Positions 40,755 through 48,438 of a DNA stretch of 64,000 bases are shown here, one piece after another. The stretch spans positions 1-64,000 of the forward strand of contig NZ_JBLUWW010000006.1 in the NCBI RefSeq assembly GCF_048323655.1, in the 5' to 3' direction. Each line of letters starts with the position of its first letter. The stretch's first letter is position 1. The translations under genes were made by a program, and so were the position numbers. The notes under the pieces were generated by a model. The model was given only the letters and a program-made list of their open reading frames with translations. It made no database searches and had not been told where the DNA came from. Source of the DNA: Salinimicrobium soli. GTDB lineage: Bacteria; Bacteroidota; Bacteroidia; Flavobacteriales; Flavobacteriaceae.

Positions 40755-43700
40755 ATTCCAGGGGAGTATGGAGTTTGCGGCTTAGTTGATGAACATGATC
40801 TTCGTTGGAGATCTTTACCGTGAGTAATAGTTCATAATTTTTATAATTCTTCGGAATCTTGAGATTAATAGTTGGAGCTGCGCCTAGTTGTTTCACTGCC
40901 AAATGATTGCCGAAACTATCATTTTTAACCAGACTCCATTCGAATTCCATCTTCTCATTCCCTTCCTTCCCGTAATGCCACTTGCCTTCAGAATAGATCA
41001 TCGCGTTATACGTTACAACCTCACCTGCAATAAGCGGAACAGATGGTTTTAAGATTTCGAATTTTAACGGGTTTTCCGGAACTTCTTCTTTTGGATTGAA
41101 ATTCGCCTCTAATTCTTCGGAAATGGCTTTTTTTCGTCCTTTTAAATCCGTCAGTCCGGTGAGGGAAAACCGATAGCTCAATCTTTCATCCTGCCAATTC
41201 TCAAAAATGACATTTTTGGATACATTTTCCGAAGACTTGAGGTAAACCGCCGGAGGAATCGAGCTTATAAAAGTTGGGATCTCTTTATTTCCGCTGTAGT
41301 TTTCTACCTGACTAATCGTTGCGCTGTCCTTTACACGCAGGCCAACAGCATCTATGGCTACAACTTTTTTGACCTTTTTCAATAGGGATGCAGTTCCCTC
41401 GTCAAGAACCAGGTCGGCTAGAACAGGAGTGGTGGGATCCAATTCCTTTATCTCCAAACTGAGATTTTGCAGCCAGTCAAGTAAAAGATCTTGCTGGTAA
41501 AACAGGAATGGCTTTTCGAAAAAGTTCTCGAGATCCAGGTCGAATGAGTAGCCAATGACAGCTTTATTTTCTTTTAGCTCCTCGATTTTTTCCAGGATAT
41601 GTTTTTCCAGCTTCTGTAACTTCTTTTCATCTTCAAATCCTGAATTCGGCTCAAGGTCAAAGTTATAGATCACTTCGATTCCATTCTCCGCGGCATATTT
41701 GAGAACATTGTAATCGTAGATGCTGCCGCCCTGGTACAAAATTGTATTGAGACCCAAACTTTTCATTTTGTAAAAATCCTTTTCTATTTCCTCTTTGGTG
41801 AGGACATAGTAGTTGTCTTTCCATTCAATACCTTTTTTATATCGTACACCTCGAATAGTATTGGTTACCAATTTTATTCCGGATTTATAATAAACAGGAG
41901 TGAGCAGCTTTTCACTGCGCTTTGGATGATCACTGAAAAGTTCACTAACGATCTCTATGGAGTCTGTGGTCCAGTCAATATATTTTTCCTCATACCAGTC
42001 ATTTTTGGGTATATTATTATCGAAGGCGCTGTCGAAGAGCACCACGGCCTCAATTTCAGGAAATTGATCTTCCATCGATTTGGTGGCATCACTTAGCCAT
42101 TCACTCTGATTTCCTTCCATTTTTACAGAGCCAAATTCTGCAAGCATTACAGGTTTCCTGGTAAACCAATAGAATTTATCATGGAATGGCTGGTAGAGAT
42201 CTTTAAAGCTTAGATCTTTTCCCTCTCCAAGAGGGCCATAATTCAATAAAGTTACTCCAATCCAATCTACATATTCATCTCCCGGGTAATAAGCTGCCAT
42301 GCCTTCAGGTTTCCACGGATTCCATACAAATACCACTTTAGTTGCTCCCTGTTCTTTAAAAATCCGGTGCACATGCTTCCAGGCTGCTTTAAATTCTTTA
42401 GCTGAATTTTTTCCGGGTGCAGACCAGGGATATTGAGGATTATCAAATTCATGGGCAAAACGCAGAAAGATTGGTAGGTCATAGGCTGCTAACAGATCAG
42501 CGAATTTCCGGATGTAGGAGTCATAATGGCCTTCAGAAATATGTTGGAAGATCTGCTGGTTTTCCTGGAAATCTTCCTCATCAAGACTAGACGCCCAGGG
42601 CTCCCAGGTGATCAATGGAATGGCACCTTTAGCCGCAATATTATTCATTAAAGGAGCCGGGAAATCTGTAATACTTTCTTTGTTCCAGGCCAAATAAAAA
42701 GAAATGATGTCGAAATTTATATTTTTCCGGGCCTCAATAGAATTGATCTCTTCGAGGTCAACAAGGCCTTCGTCTTTGGCCGGATGAAATATTCCCAGAT
42801 ATTGTCCTGTACGTTTTTCGGTCGAAAATGCCTGTATTAACTGCCATCTGTCGGCTTCTTTTACTTCTTTTAAACCCAGGGAGAGAAAAACAACAAGCAC
42901 CAGTAGAGGTAAGGCCGTGATACGGGTAAACGTAAAAGCGTTATGAAAACTATTTCGCAAAAATTGCTTAAAACTGTACAGTTTTTTAACCGTCTCCTCT
43001 TCCAAATTGGATCTTAGAATCCTGTTTTGATTGGTAACTTTTACCGTGAGGTAGATTCCAAAGATCATTATAAGAGCATTGAAAAAGGCAAATCCGGCCA
43101 TAATTATGGAAAACGGGGTGAAATCTTGATTTAGCCCATAAATAATAGCAAGAATGGAAATTACTGCAACAATACTGTTGGGAATTACAATTTGAAGATT
43201 CGTATTGAATTCACTTTGTTTTGGTGTGGGGAGGTAAGGAACATTCTTATTGATCAATGTATAATAAAAACCCACCAGATAGATCCACCAGGTATTGATC
43301 TGTAATAGCCCACCCACAACGTGGAAACCTCTTTCTTGTTTTTCAATGACCCACTTTTGAATATAGGTTCTTATTAGTAAAGCACTACCGGCCAGGGGAA
43401 GTAAAGCCAAAACAAAATCTATAATATTTCCTTTCCAGGGAGTGGTTGATAAGGTTAAAGCTAGAATGGGGATGAGGAAATTTATCAGGTAAATAAGACC
43501 ACACAAATAGTGGAGTGGGAGGAGTCCGAAATGTATTTTTTGACGGACACTGAGGTCTTTAAAAACCTTTGGATAGACCTTTAAAAGCAGGTCAAAAGTT
43601 CCGCGTGTCCATTTTAACTGTTGTTTGAAATAAGTGGTGAGGTTCGAAGGCGCCAGTCCTTTCGCCAAAACTTCCGGAACATATACTGCTTTCCATTTTT

Positions 43701-44505
43701 TGGCATATAGGAGCATAGCGGTGTGCATATCTTCACACAAACCTGGGGCATGACCATCAATACTGTCAAGTGCCGCCCGTCTAAACACACAGTTGGCTCC
43801 AATCGCATTCACCGTTCCATAAGCGTTCAGAGTCATCATCATGGGACCGTAGAACTGGAACGTCTGCTCGGCAGCACCACGTGCCACCAAAGTTTCTTTA
43901 ATGTTGTAGTAGGATTGAACTATTTGTACGAAACCAATTTCAGGATCTGAAAAGTGCGGAAGGATGCGGTCCAGAAAATCAGGTTCTGGAATGTGATCAG
44001 GATCCAGAACTACTGCAATATCTCCTGTTGCGACAGTGTTGAGAGCATTATTAATGTTTCCGGCTTTTGCATCCTTCCTGTTGTCTCTGGTAACGTGGAT
44101 CACTCCATTTTCCTGGCAGAATTTTTTCAGGAATGGGTCATTGGCCTCATCACAAAGGTAAGTGGTGTGCGGGTAAGTGATCTTTTCGATCGCTTCCAGG
44201 GTAGTGACGATCATCTGATAGGGTTCCCCCGGAAAATAGGTGGTCAATATATCTACCGAAAATTCGGGCGCGGATTCAGGTTCTTCAGGAATTGAAATAT
44301 TGGCGTAGTTGTACCACATATAGAGCTTCCGAAGAATTCCGTATAAAATAGTAATGCTGAGTAAGATGAATAGAAAGGTATTGCCTCTGTGCTCAGGTCT
44401 GAAAAAGAAGAAAAGGAAATTCATGACGCTCAGCAGCCCAATCAGGATCATTACTTTTATAATGATCTCCTCGCGAATAGTAGGTTCCTTAATGCTATTC
44501 TTCAT
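40753..44505 (-). CDS. Membrane glycan synthase (GT2, BcsA-like) fused to GH26-like and second glycosidase-like domain
   Basis: 1250 residues. Residues 1-60 form two membrane segments. Residues 80-320 are a processive GT2 domain with D85 in VDILTTYFPGE, the DxD in DPDH (168-171), CED at 257-259 and QQLKW at 295-299, as in cellulose/hyaluronan synthases. Several hydrophobic segments follow to about 546, with VPYLPTPK (422-429) resembling the BcsA gating loop FxVTxK. No PilZ domain is present. Residues 566-855 look like GH26: acid/base Glu686 in FAHEFDNPQYPW and nucleophile Glu790 in MLAEFGS. Residues 875-1110 form another barrel-like domain resembling the neighbouring lipoprotein but without its catalytic Glu residues; 1145-1250 is an Ig-like end. 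Eight hydrophobic stretches would place the GH part in the cytoplasm, so one is probably interfacial, as in BcsA. Likely makes and trims a beta-linked exopolysaccharide; product unknown. Overlaps the upstream gene by 11 bases. Confidence 0.85.
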   Translation of the reverse strand: MKNSIKEPTIREEIIIKVMILIGLLSVMNFLFFFFRPEHRGNTFLFILLSITILYGILRKLYMWYNYANISIPEEPESAPEFSVDILTTYFPGEPYQMIVTTLEAIEKITYPHTTYLCDEANDPFLKKFCQENGVIHVTRDNRKDAKAGNINNALNTVATGDIAVVLDPDHIPEPDFLDRILPHFSDPEIGFVQIVQSYYNIKETLVARGAAEQTFQFYGPMMMTLNAYGTVNAIGANCVFRRAALDSIDGHAPGLCEDMHTAMLLYAKKWKAVYVPEVLAKGLAPSNLTTYFKQQLKWTRGTFDLLLKVYPKVFKDLSVRQKIHFGLLPLHYLCGLIYLINFLIPILALTLSTTPWKGNIIDFVLALLPLAGSALLIRTYIQKWVIEKQERGFHVVGGLLQINTWWIYLVGFYYTLINKNVPYLPTPKQSEFNTNLQIVIPNSIVAVISILAIIYGLNQDFTPFSIIMAGFAFFNALIMIFGIYLTVKVTNQNRILRSNLEEETVKKLYSFKQFLRNSFHNAFTFTRITALPLLVLVVFLSLGLKEVKEADRWQLIQAFSTEKRTGQYLGIFHPAKDEGLVDLEEINSIEARKNINFDIISFYLAWNKESITDFPAPLMNNIAAKGAIPLITWEPWASSLDEEDFQENQQIFQHISEGHYDSYIRKFADLLAAYDLPIFLRFAHEFDNPQYPWSAPGKNSAKEFKAAWKHVHRIFKEQGATKVVFVWNPWKPEGMAAYYPGDEYVDWIGVTLLNYGPLGEGKDLSFKDLYQPFHDKFYWFTRKPVMLAEFGSVKMEGNQSEWLSDATKSMEDQFPEIEAVVLFDSAFDNNIPKNDWYEEKYIDWTTDSIEIVSELFSDHPKRSEKLLTPVYYKSGIKLVTNTIRGVRYKKGIEWKDNYYVLTKEEIEKDFYKMKSLGLNTILYQGGSIYDYNVLKYAAENGIEVIYNFDLEPNSGFEDEKKLQKLEKHILEKIEELKENKAVIGYSFDLDLENFFEKPFLFYQQDLLLDWLQNLSLEIKELDPTTPVLADLVLDEGTASLLKKVKKVVAIDAVGLRVKDSATISQVENYSGNKEIPTFISSIPPAVYLKSSENVSKNVIFENWQDERLSYRFSLTGLTDLKGRKKAISEELEANFNPKEEVPENPLKFEILKPSVPLIAGEVVTYNAMIYSEGKWHYGKEGNEKMEFEWSLVKNDSFGNHLAVKQLGAAPTINLKIPKNYKNYELLLTVKISNEDHVHQLSRKLHTPLE

Positions 44506-45811
44506 TTTCAGAATTTAGAACATAAAAAGGAATGTTTGCAGTAGCATAATATTCGGTTCCATTCGTGAGGAATAGGTGCACGCGGTAAGGGCCTTCATTG
44601 GAGGGGACTTTAAAAACCGCTTTTCTTCCTTCATTTCTGAAAGGAATGGGAAGTCTTTCACTGAGGCCGAAGTCGTTCCAGCTCTCTTTTCTAATCTCCC
44701 AACGATACTGTAACGCCTGATCTTTTCCTTCCGGAAGAATGGTCTCTACCTCTGCCAGTTCTCCCCCGCTTAAGACGATACTTTCAGGAGCTCCTTTCCC
44801 ATTCAGCAAAATGTAGTTTAGCTCCGGACCCGGAAAAACATTATCAGAAGAATTACCTTTCCAGATCTTGTCGAGTTCATACACCACCTGGCTTTTTTTG
44901 CCTTCATGAAATGCACTATACCAGGTAGGTGTAATTTCATTTTTCTGCCCCCAGTAAAAAACGAAACTTCCTAAAGAGTTATTTTCCTTCAACGGCTCGA
45001 TGTAATAGTTGTACCGCTGTCTTATTTGTTCGGCTTTTTTCGTGCTGGTCTCTTCTATCGGCACACCCCAGGAAGTGTTTTTCGCCTCCCATGGACCATT
45101 TACACCCCATTCGGTGATTACATGCGGACCATCCCAAAGTGGGGTTATTGGCCGTAGCCGTTCCTCAAAAGTGCTCAGGATGCCAAAAGAATTAAAGGAG
45201 ATAAAATCGAGTTGCGGACTTTTATTGATAATGGACAGCACCCGGAGTTTATTTGCACCTATTGTAGTGGTGCTAACAGGATGATTTGGATCTACAGAAT
45301 GAACCAGATCTATCAACGCATTAAAATTTGAAAAGAATTTTGTGCTTTTGTAGAGGTAAGGGTAGTAAAGTTCATTTCCCAGGTTCCAATAGAGAAGGGC
45401 AGGATGGTCCTTATATTTTCTAATTACCGGCTCTATTTTTGCCTTCATTAGATCAAATAGTTCCTGGTCTTCGTAGTATTCAGGTGCATTATTAAACTTC
45501 GGCAGCGGAATATCAACCACAACTGCCAGTCCTAATTTTTCGGCCTGATCCAGTACCGGTTGCAGGTTGGTGGTGTCGTAAATACGTGCTGTATTTGCCC
45601 CGGCTTCTTTGAGTTCAGACAGGTAATCTCTTCCCGCGGCGCCTCCTTTTATGTAGTAAGGTTCCCCATACCTGATGAGTTGATAACCAGCCTCATTTTT
45701 TTCAATATAAACAGAAGGTTTTTCCTGTTGAACAGGAGTTGGTTCTTTACAGGAATAGGCGGTAATAGATAGAACTATTAATAGTATTTTTTTGTAATCT
45801 CCGGGGGTCAA
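44495..45811 (-). CDS. Glycoside hydrolase (GH2/GH5-like barrel) lipoprotein, partner of the glycan synthase
   Basis: 438 residues. Starts at TTG (45811); no ATG occurs before the signal and an in-frame stop lies five codons upstream, so TTG is the only start. Lipobox Cys21 in SITAYSCKEP. A TIM-barrel glycosidase of clan A type: acid/base Glu147 in YWNLGNELYY (141-150) and nucleophile Glu234 in VITEWGVNGPW (231-241); SFVFYWGQKN closes the barrel. The C-terminal 120 residues form an Ig-like domain resembling the end of the synthase. Expected at the cell envelope, hydrolysing or transglycosylating the polymer made by the synthase, with which it overlaps by 11 bases. A TATATTAG box at 45844-45851 (minus) may be the promoter. 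Confidence 0.82.
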   Translation of the reverse strand: MTPGDYKKILLIVLSITAYSCKEPTPVQQEKPSVYIEKNEAGYQLIRYGEPYYIKGGAAGRDYLSELKEAGANTARIYDTTNLQPVLDQAEKLGLAVVVDIPLPKFNNAPEYYEDQELFDLMKAKIEPVIRKYKDHPALLYWNLGNELYYPYLYKSTKFFSNFNALIDLVHSVDPNHPVSTTTIGANKLRVLSIINKSPQLDFISFNSFGILSTFEERLRPITPLWDGPHVITEWGVNGPWEAKNTSWGVPIEETSTKKAEQIRQRYNYYIEPLKENNSLGSFVFYWGQKNEITPTWYSAFHEGKKSQVVYELDKIWKGNSSDNVFPGPELNYILLNGKGAPESIVLSGGELAEVETILPEGKDQALQYRWEIRKESWNDFGLSERLPIPFRNEGRKAVFKVPSNEGPYRVHLFLTNGTEYYATANIPFYVLNSENEE

Positions 45812-45948
45812 ATTCTGTCTGTGTCAATCTCTACGGTACATTGCTAATATAAGAAAGTCTCACATTCCATTGCTCTGGCTGCAACTAAATAAAAACAAAA
45901 ATAAATTCTGCATTTTTAAGGGATATTTCAGCCTTTTCTTTTCTGCCT

Positions 45949-45984
45949 TTTGGGAAGCTTACAGGTATGCTTTTTTTATATTTG
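45949..45984 (+). promoter_or_regulatory. Promoter of the amidinotransferase-fold gene (TATATTTG)
   Basis: TATATTTG at 45977-45984, a perfect -7 box; TTTG at 45949-45952 is 24 nt upstream, longer than the usual 19-21. The leader would be about 11 nt to the ATG at 46000, which supports that start over an in-frame ATG at 45967. Confidence 0.6.
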
Positions 45985-45999
45985 CACAAATTTCTGAAT

Positions 46000-46911
46000 A
46001 TGAAACTCAACATCAAAAACGAAACTTCTCGCTTAAGGGCGGTGGTGCTTGGAACAGCTGAAAGTTTTGGCGGTACTCCGTCTTTTGCAGATGCTTATGA
46101 TCCAAAATCTGCTGAACATATCAAAGCCGGTACTTATCCTGTAGAGGCCGATATGGTTAAAGAAATGGAGGCTGTTCGGGAGGTACTTGAAAAATATGAT
46201 GTGAAGGTGTACCGCCCAAAAATGATTCTGGATTACAACCAGATCTTCACCCGTGATATTGCCTTCGTTATTGATGATGTTTTTGTTAAAGCCAATATCC
46301 TCCCCGACAGGGAACAGGAAATTGAGGCAATTTCAGAAGTATTCGGTTTAATTGACCCGGATAAGATCGTCAGGTTGCCCGAGGATGCCCATGTTGAAGG
46401 CGGCGACGTAATGGTGCACAATGATTATTTATTCGTGGGTACTTATTATGGCAGTGACTATCCCAACTTTATTACGGCCAGGACCAACATGAAAGCGGTG
46501 AACTACCTGAAGGAAATGTTTCCGCAGAAAAAAGTGAAATCTTTTAATCTGAAGAAATCCAATTACGAACCAAGGGACAATGCCCTACACCTCGATTGCT
46601 GTTTTCAGCCCGTGGGAAAAGACAAAGCTATTCTCTACAAAGGCGGTTTTTTAAACCTGGATGAATACGAGTGGCTGGTAAATTTCTTCGGAAAAGAAAA
46701 TATCTTCGAGATCACCCGTGATGAAATGTATGATATGAACTCCAATGTTTTCTCCATTTCTGAGGACGTGGTTATTTCTGAAAGAAATTTTAAAAGGCTA
46801 AATACCTGGCTTCGTGAGAATGGAATAACTGTTGAGGAGGTGCCATACGCTGAAATAGCAAAACAGGAAGGACTTTTGAGATGTTCAACGCTTCCTCTTG
46901 TTAGAGACTAA
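46000..46911 (+). CDS. Guanidino-group hydrolase of the dimethylargininase/amidinotransferase superfamily
   Basis: 303 residues. Alpha/beta-propeller fold of the guanidine-modifying superfamily. Visible catalytic elements: FTRDIAFVIDD, the substrate-binding HVEGGDVMVHND, the catalytic His in NALHLDCCFQP and the nucleophile Cys in GLLRCSTLPLVRD near the C-terminus. Members hydrolyse or transfer the amidino group of arginine or methylarginines, giving citrulline or ornithine derivatives; the exact substrate is unclear. The ATG at 46000 lies just after the promoter. The next gene, ctlX, is another member of the same superfamily nine bases downstream. Confidence 0.82.
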   Translation: MKLNIKNETSRLRAVVLGTAESFGGTPSFADAYDPKSAEHIKAGTYPVEADMVKEMEAVREVLEKYDVKVYRPKMILDYNQIFTRDIAFVIDDVFVKANILPDREQEIEAISEVFGLIDPDKIVRLPEDAHVEGGDVMVHNDYLFVGTYYGSDYPNFITARTNMKAVNYLKEMFPQKKVKSFNLKKSNYEPRDNALHLDCCFQPVGKDKAILYKGGFLNLDEYEWLVNFFGKENIFEITRDEMYDMNSNVFSISEDVVISERNFKRLNTWLRENGITVEEVPYAEIAKQEGLLRCSTLPLVRD

Positions 46912-46920
46912 AAGAATAGA

Positions 46921-47853
46921 ATGAGACAAATTACAGATACCCTACTCATGATAAGGCCGGTGGCCTTTAGAATGAATGAACAAACTGCGGTCAATAATTA
47001 TTTTCAGGAAGGACTGCAGCTTGAAAATGAAAAAATTAATAAGAAAGCCCAGGAAGAGTTTGATGCTTTTGTAGAAAAACTTAGGGATGCAGGAGTTAAA
47101 GTGATCGTCGTGGATGATGATGAGAAACTGGATACTCCGGATTCTATTTTCCCGAATAACTGGGTGACTTTTCATGAAGATGCCACTGCTGCCCTTTATC
47201 CTCTTTTTGCTGAAAACAGAAGAAGAGAAAGACGTGCTGAGGTCTTTGAAAAAATAGAAGAGGAAGGTTTCCTTATAAATAATGTGATCGACTATACCAG
47301 CGCCGAAGAAGAAGAACTCTTTTTGGAGTCTACGGGAAGTATGATCCTGGATAGGGTTAACGAAAAAGCTTACTGTGCTCTTTCTCCAAGAGCAAATGAG
47401 GAGTTGTTGATAGAATTTTGTGAAGATTTTGAGCTCACCCCGGTAATTTTCACCGCCTATCAGGACGTGGATGGTCGCAGAATGCCAATTTACCACACCA
47501 ATGTGATGATGTGCCTGGCAGAAAATTTTGCCGTGATCTGCCTTGATAGTATCGATGATCCTAAAGAGCGTAAGAACGTTGTGAAGCACTTGAAGTCAGA
47601 CGGGAAGGAGATCATAGAGATTACCGAAGCTCAAATGCACCACTATGCGGGTAACATGTTACAGGTTGCGGGAAAAGATGGGAAGAAGTTTTTGGTGATG
47701 AGTCAGTCAGCCAGAGAAAGTCTATCTCCCGTACAGGTAGCGGCCATCGAGAAGCATTGTGAAATTTTGAGCAGTGATCTTAGCACCATAGAAACCTGCG
47801 GAGGTGGAAGTGCCAGGTGTATGCTTGCAGAAATTTTTCTTCCGAAGAAATAA
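46921..47853 (+). CDS. ctlX: CtlX-type arginine deiminase-related hydrolase
   Basis: 310 residues. Also of the guanidine-modifying superfamily, in the branch annotated as citrulline utilisation hydrolase CtlX or arginine deiminase-related protein. Signatures: TLLMIRPVAFRMNEQTAVNN, PDSIFPNNWVTFHEDA, ESTGSMILDR, the catalytic His in PIYHTNVMMCLAEN and the catalytic Cys in CGGGSARCMLAEIF. Reaction on citrulline was shown only for distant members, so the substrate here is inferred. Forms a two-gene unit with the preceding gene; argS lies 0.6 kb further on. Confidence 0.85.
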   Translation: MRQITDTLLMIRPVAFRMNEQTAVNNYFQEGLQLENEKINKKAQEEFDAFVEKLRDAGVKVIVVDDDEKLDTPDSIFPNNWVTFHEDATAALYPLFAENRRRERRAEVFEKIEEEGFLINNVIDYTSAEEEELFLESTGSMILDRVNEKAYCALSPRANEELLIEFCEDFELTPVIFTAYQDVDGRRMPIYHTNVMMCLAENFAVICLDSIDDPKERKNVVKHLKSDGKEIIEITEAQMHHYAGNMLQVAGKDGKKFLVMSQSARESLSPVQVAAIEKHCEILSSDLSTIETCGGGSARCMLAEIFLPKK

Positions 47854-47858
47854 AAATT

Positions 47859-47884
47859 AAAGCCCTTTCAAAAAGGGCTTTTTT
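47859..47884 (+). terminator. Terminator of ctlX
   Basis: AAAGCCCTTT (47859-47868) pairs with AAAGGGCTTT (47872-47881), followed by T-run. It also lies downstream of the leftward gene at 47897 and may serve both. Confidence 0.85.
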
Positions 47885-47896
47885 GATGCTTCTTTT

Positions 47897-48328
47897 TTAA
47901 AGATCTTCTATGCGCGGATTCGAATTGTCGATCTTCAGATCTTTAATTTTCCTGATGAATTGATGAATTTCAGGTTCTTTCGCTTTCGCCTGGATCTTGA
48001 TAAAGTAATTGTCTTTATAGAATGAATACTCTTCTGCTTTTCCTTTATAGATCTTCATTTTATAAAAGGGTATCAGTAGGGCAAAGGAATCAGTTTTGGC
48101 TCTGAAGCTAATGATCACACCGTTCGATCGCAGTTCAACCGTACAATAACTGATGCCTTCATTAAGCACCAAAAGATTGTAAATATCAATACTGGCAGCT
48201 GTGATTAGTAGTCCCGAGAGGCTTGTATTCTTTAACTTTTGCCGTTCTTCCAAATTAAAAGGCTTTCCCACAGTGGTGTCAATAAGCTCTTTTTTGGCTG
48301 AAAAACCCTCAGAAATATTCAGTAGCAT
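47897..48328 (-). CDS. Uncharacterised small cytoplasmic protein
   Basis: 143 residues, no signal peptide or membrane segment. Starts MLLNISEGFSAKKELIDTTV and contains FNLEERQKLKNTSLSGLLIT, ISYCTVELRSNGVIISFRAK and a charged C-terminus. The pattern of beta-strands around YNLLVLNEGISY may reflect a PH-like or similar small fold, but I recognise no family. A TACCTTTA box (minus strand 48348-48341) gives a leader of about 8 nt. It lies between ctlX and argS in the opposite orientation; no function can be inferred. Confidence 0.7.
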   Translation of the reverse strand: MLLNISEGFSAKKELIDTTVGKPFNLEERQKLKNTSLSGLLITAASIDIYNLLVLNEGISYCTVELRSNGVIISFRAKTDSFALLIPFYKMKIYKGKAEEYSFYKDNYFIKIQAKAKEPEIHQFIRKIKDLKIDNSNPRIEDL

Positions 48329-48340
48329 TTTCTTTTTTTA

Positions 48341-48348
48341 TAAAGGTA
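48341..48348 (-). promoter_or_regulatory. -7 box of the small hypothetical gene
   Basis: Minus-strand TACCTTTA, one step from TAnnTTTG, ending 13 bases before the ATG at 48328. It sits back to back with the argS promoter. Confidence 0.4.
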
Positions 48349-48367
48349 GTCATTTGCCCTTAAACCC

Positions 48368-48398
48368 TTTACCTGAGCTTTATTTTCTGTTATCTTTG
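48368..48398 (+). promoter_or_regulatory. Promoter of argS with 5'-terminal stem-loop
   Basis: TTTA at 48368-48371, 19 nt, TATCTTTG at 48391-48398. Right at the predicted start site (about 48402) TTCCTGA (48403-48409) pairs with TCAGGAA (48418-48424), followed by TAAAACA. See the leader finding. Confidence 0.65.
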
Positions 48399-48438
48399 CA
48401 GCTTCCTGAGAGAATCATCAGGAATAAAACAATTAGTA

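Noticed and set aside
46942..47589. 215-codon open frame on the minus strand inside ctlX
   Set aside because: It lies wholly within a clear ctlX gene on the other strand, shows no motif and has the composition of a reverse frame.
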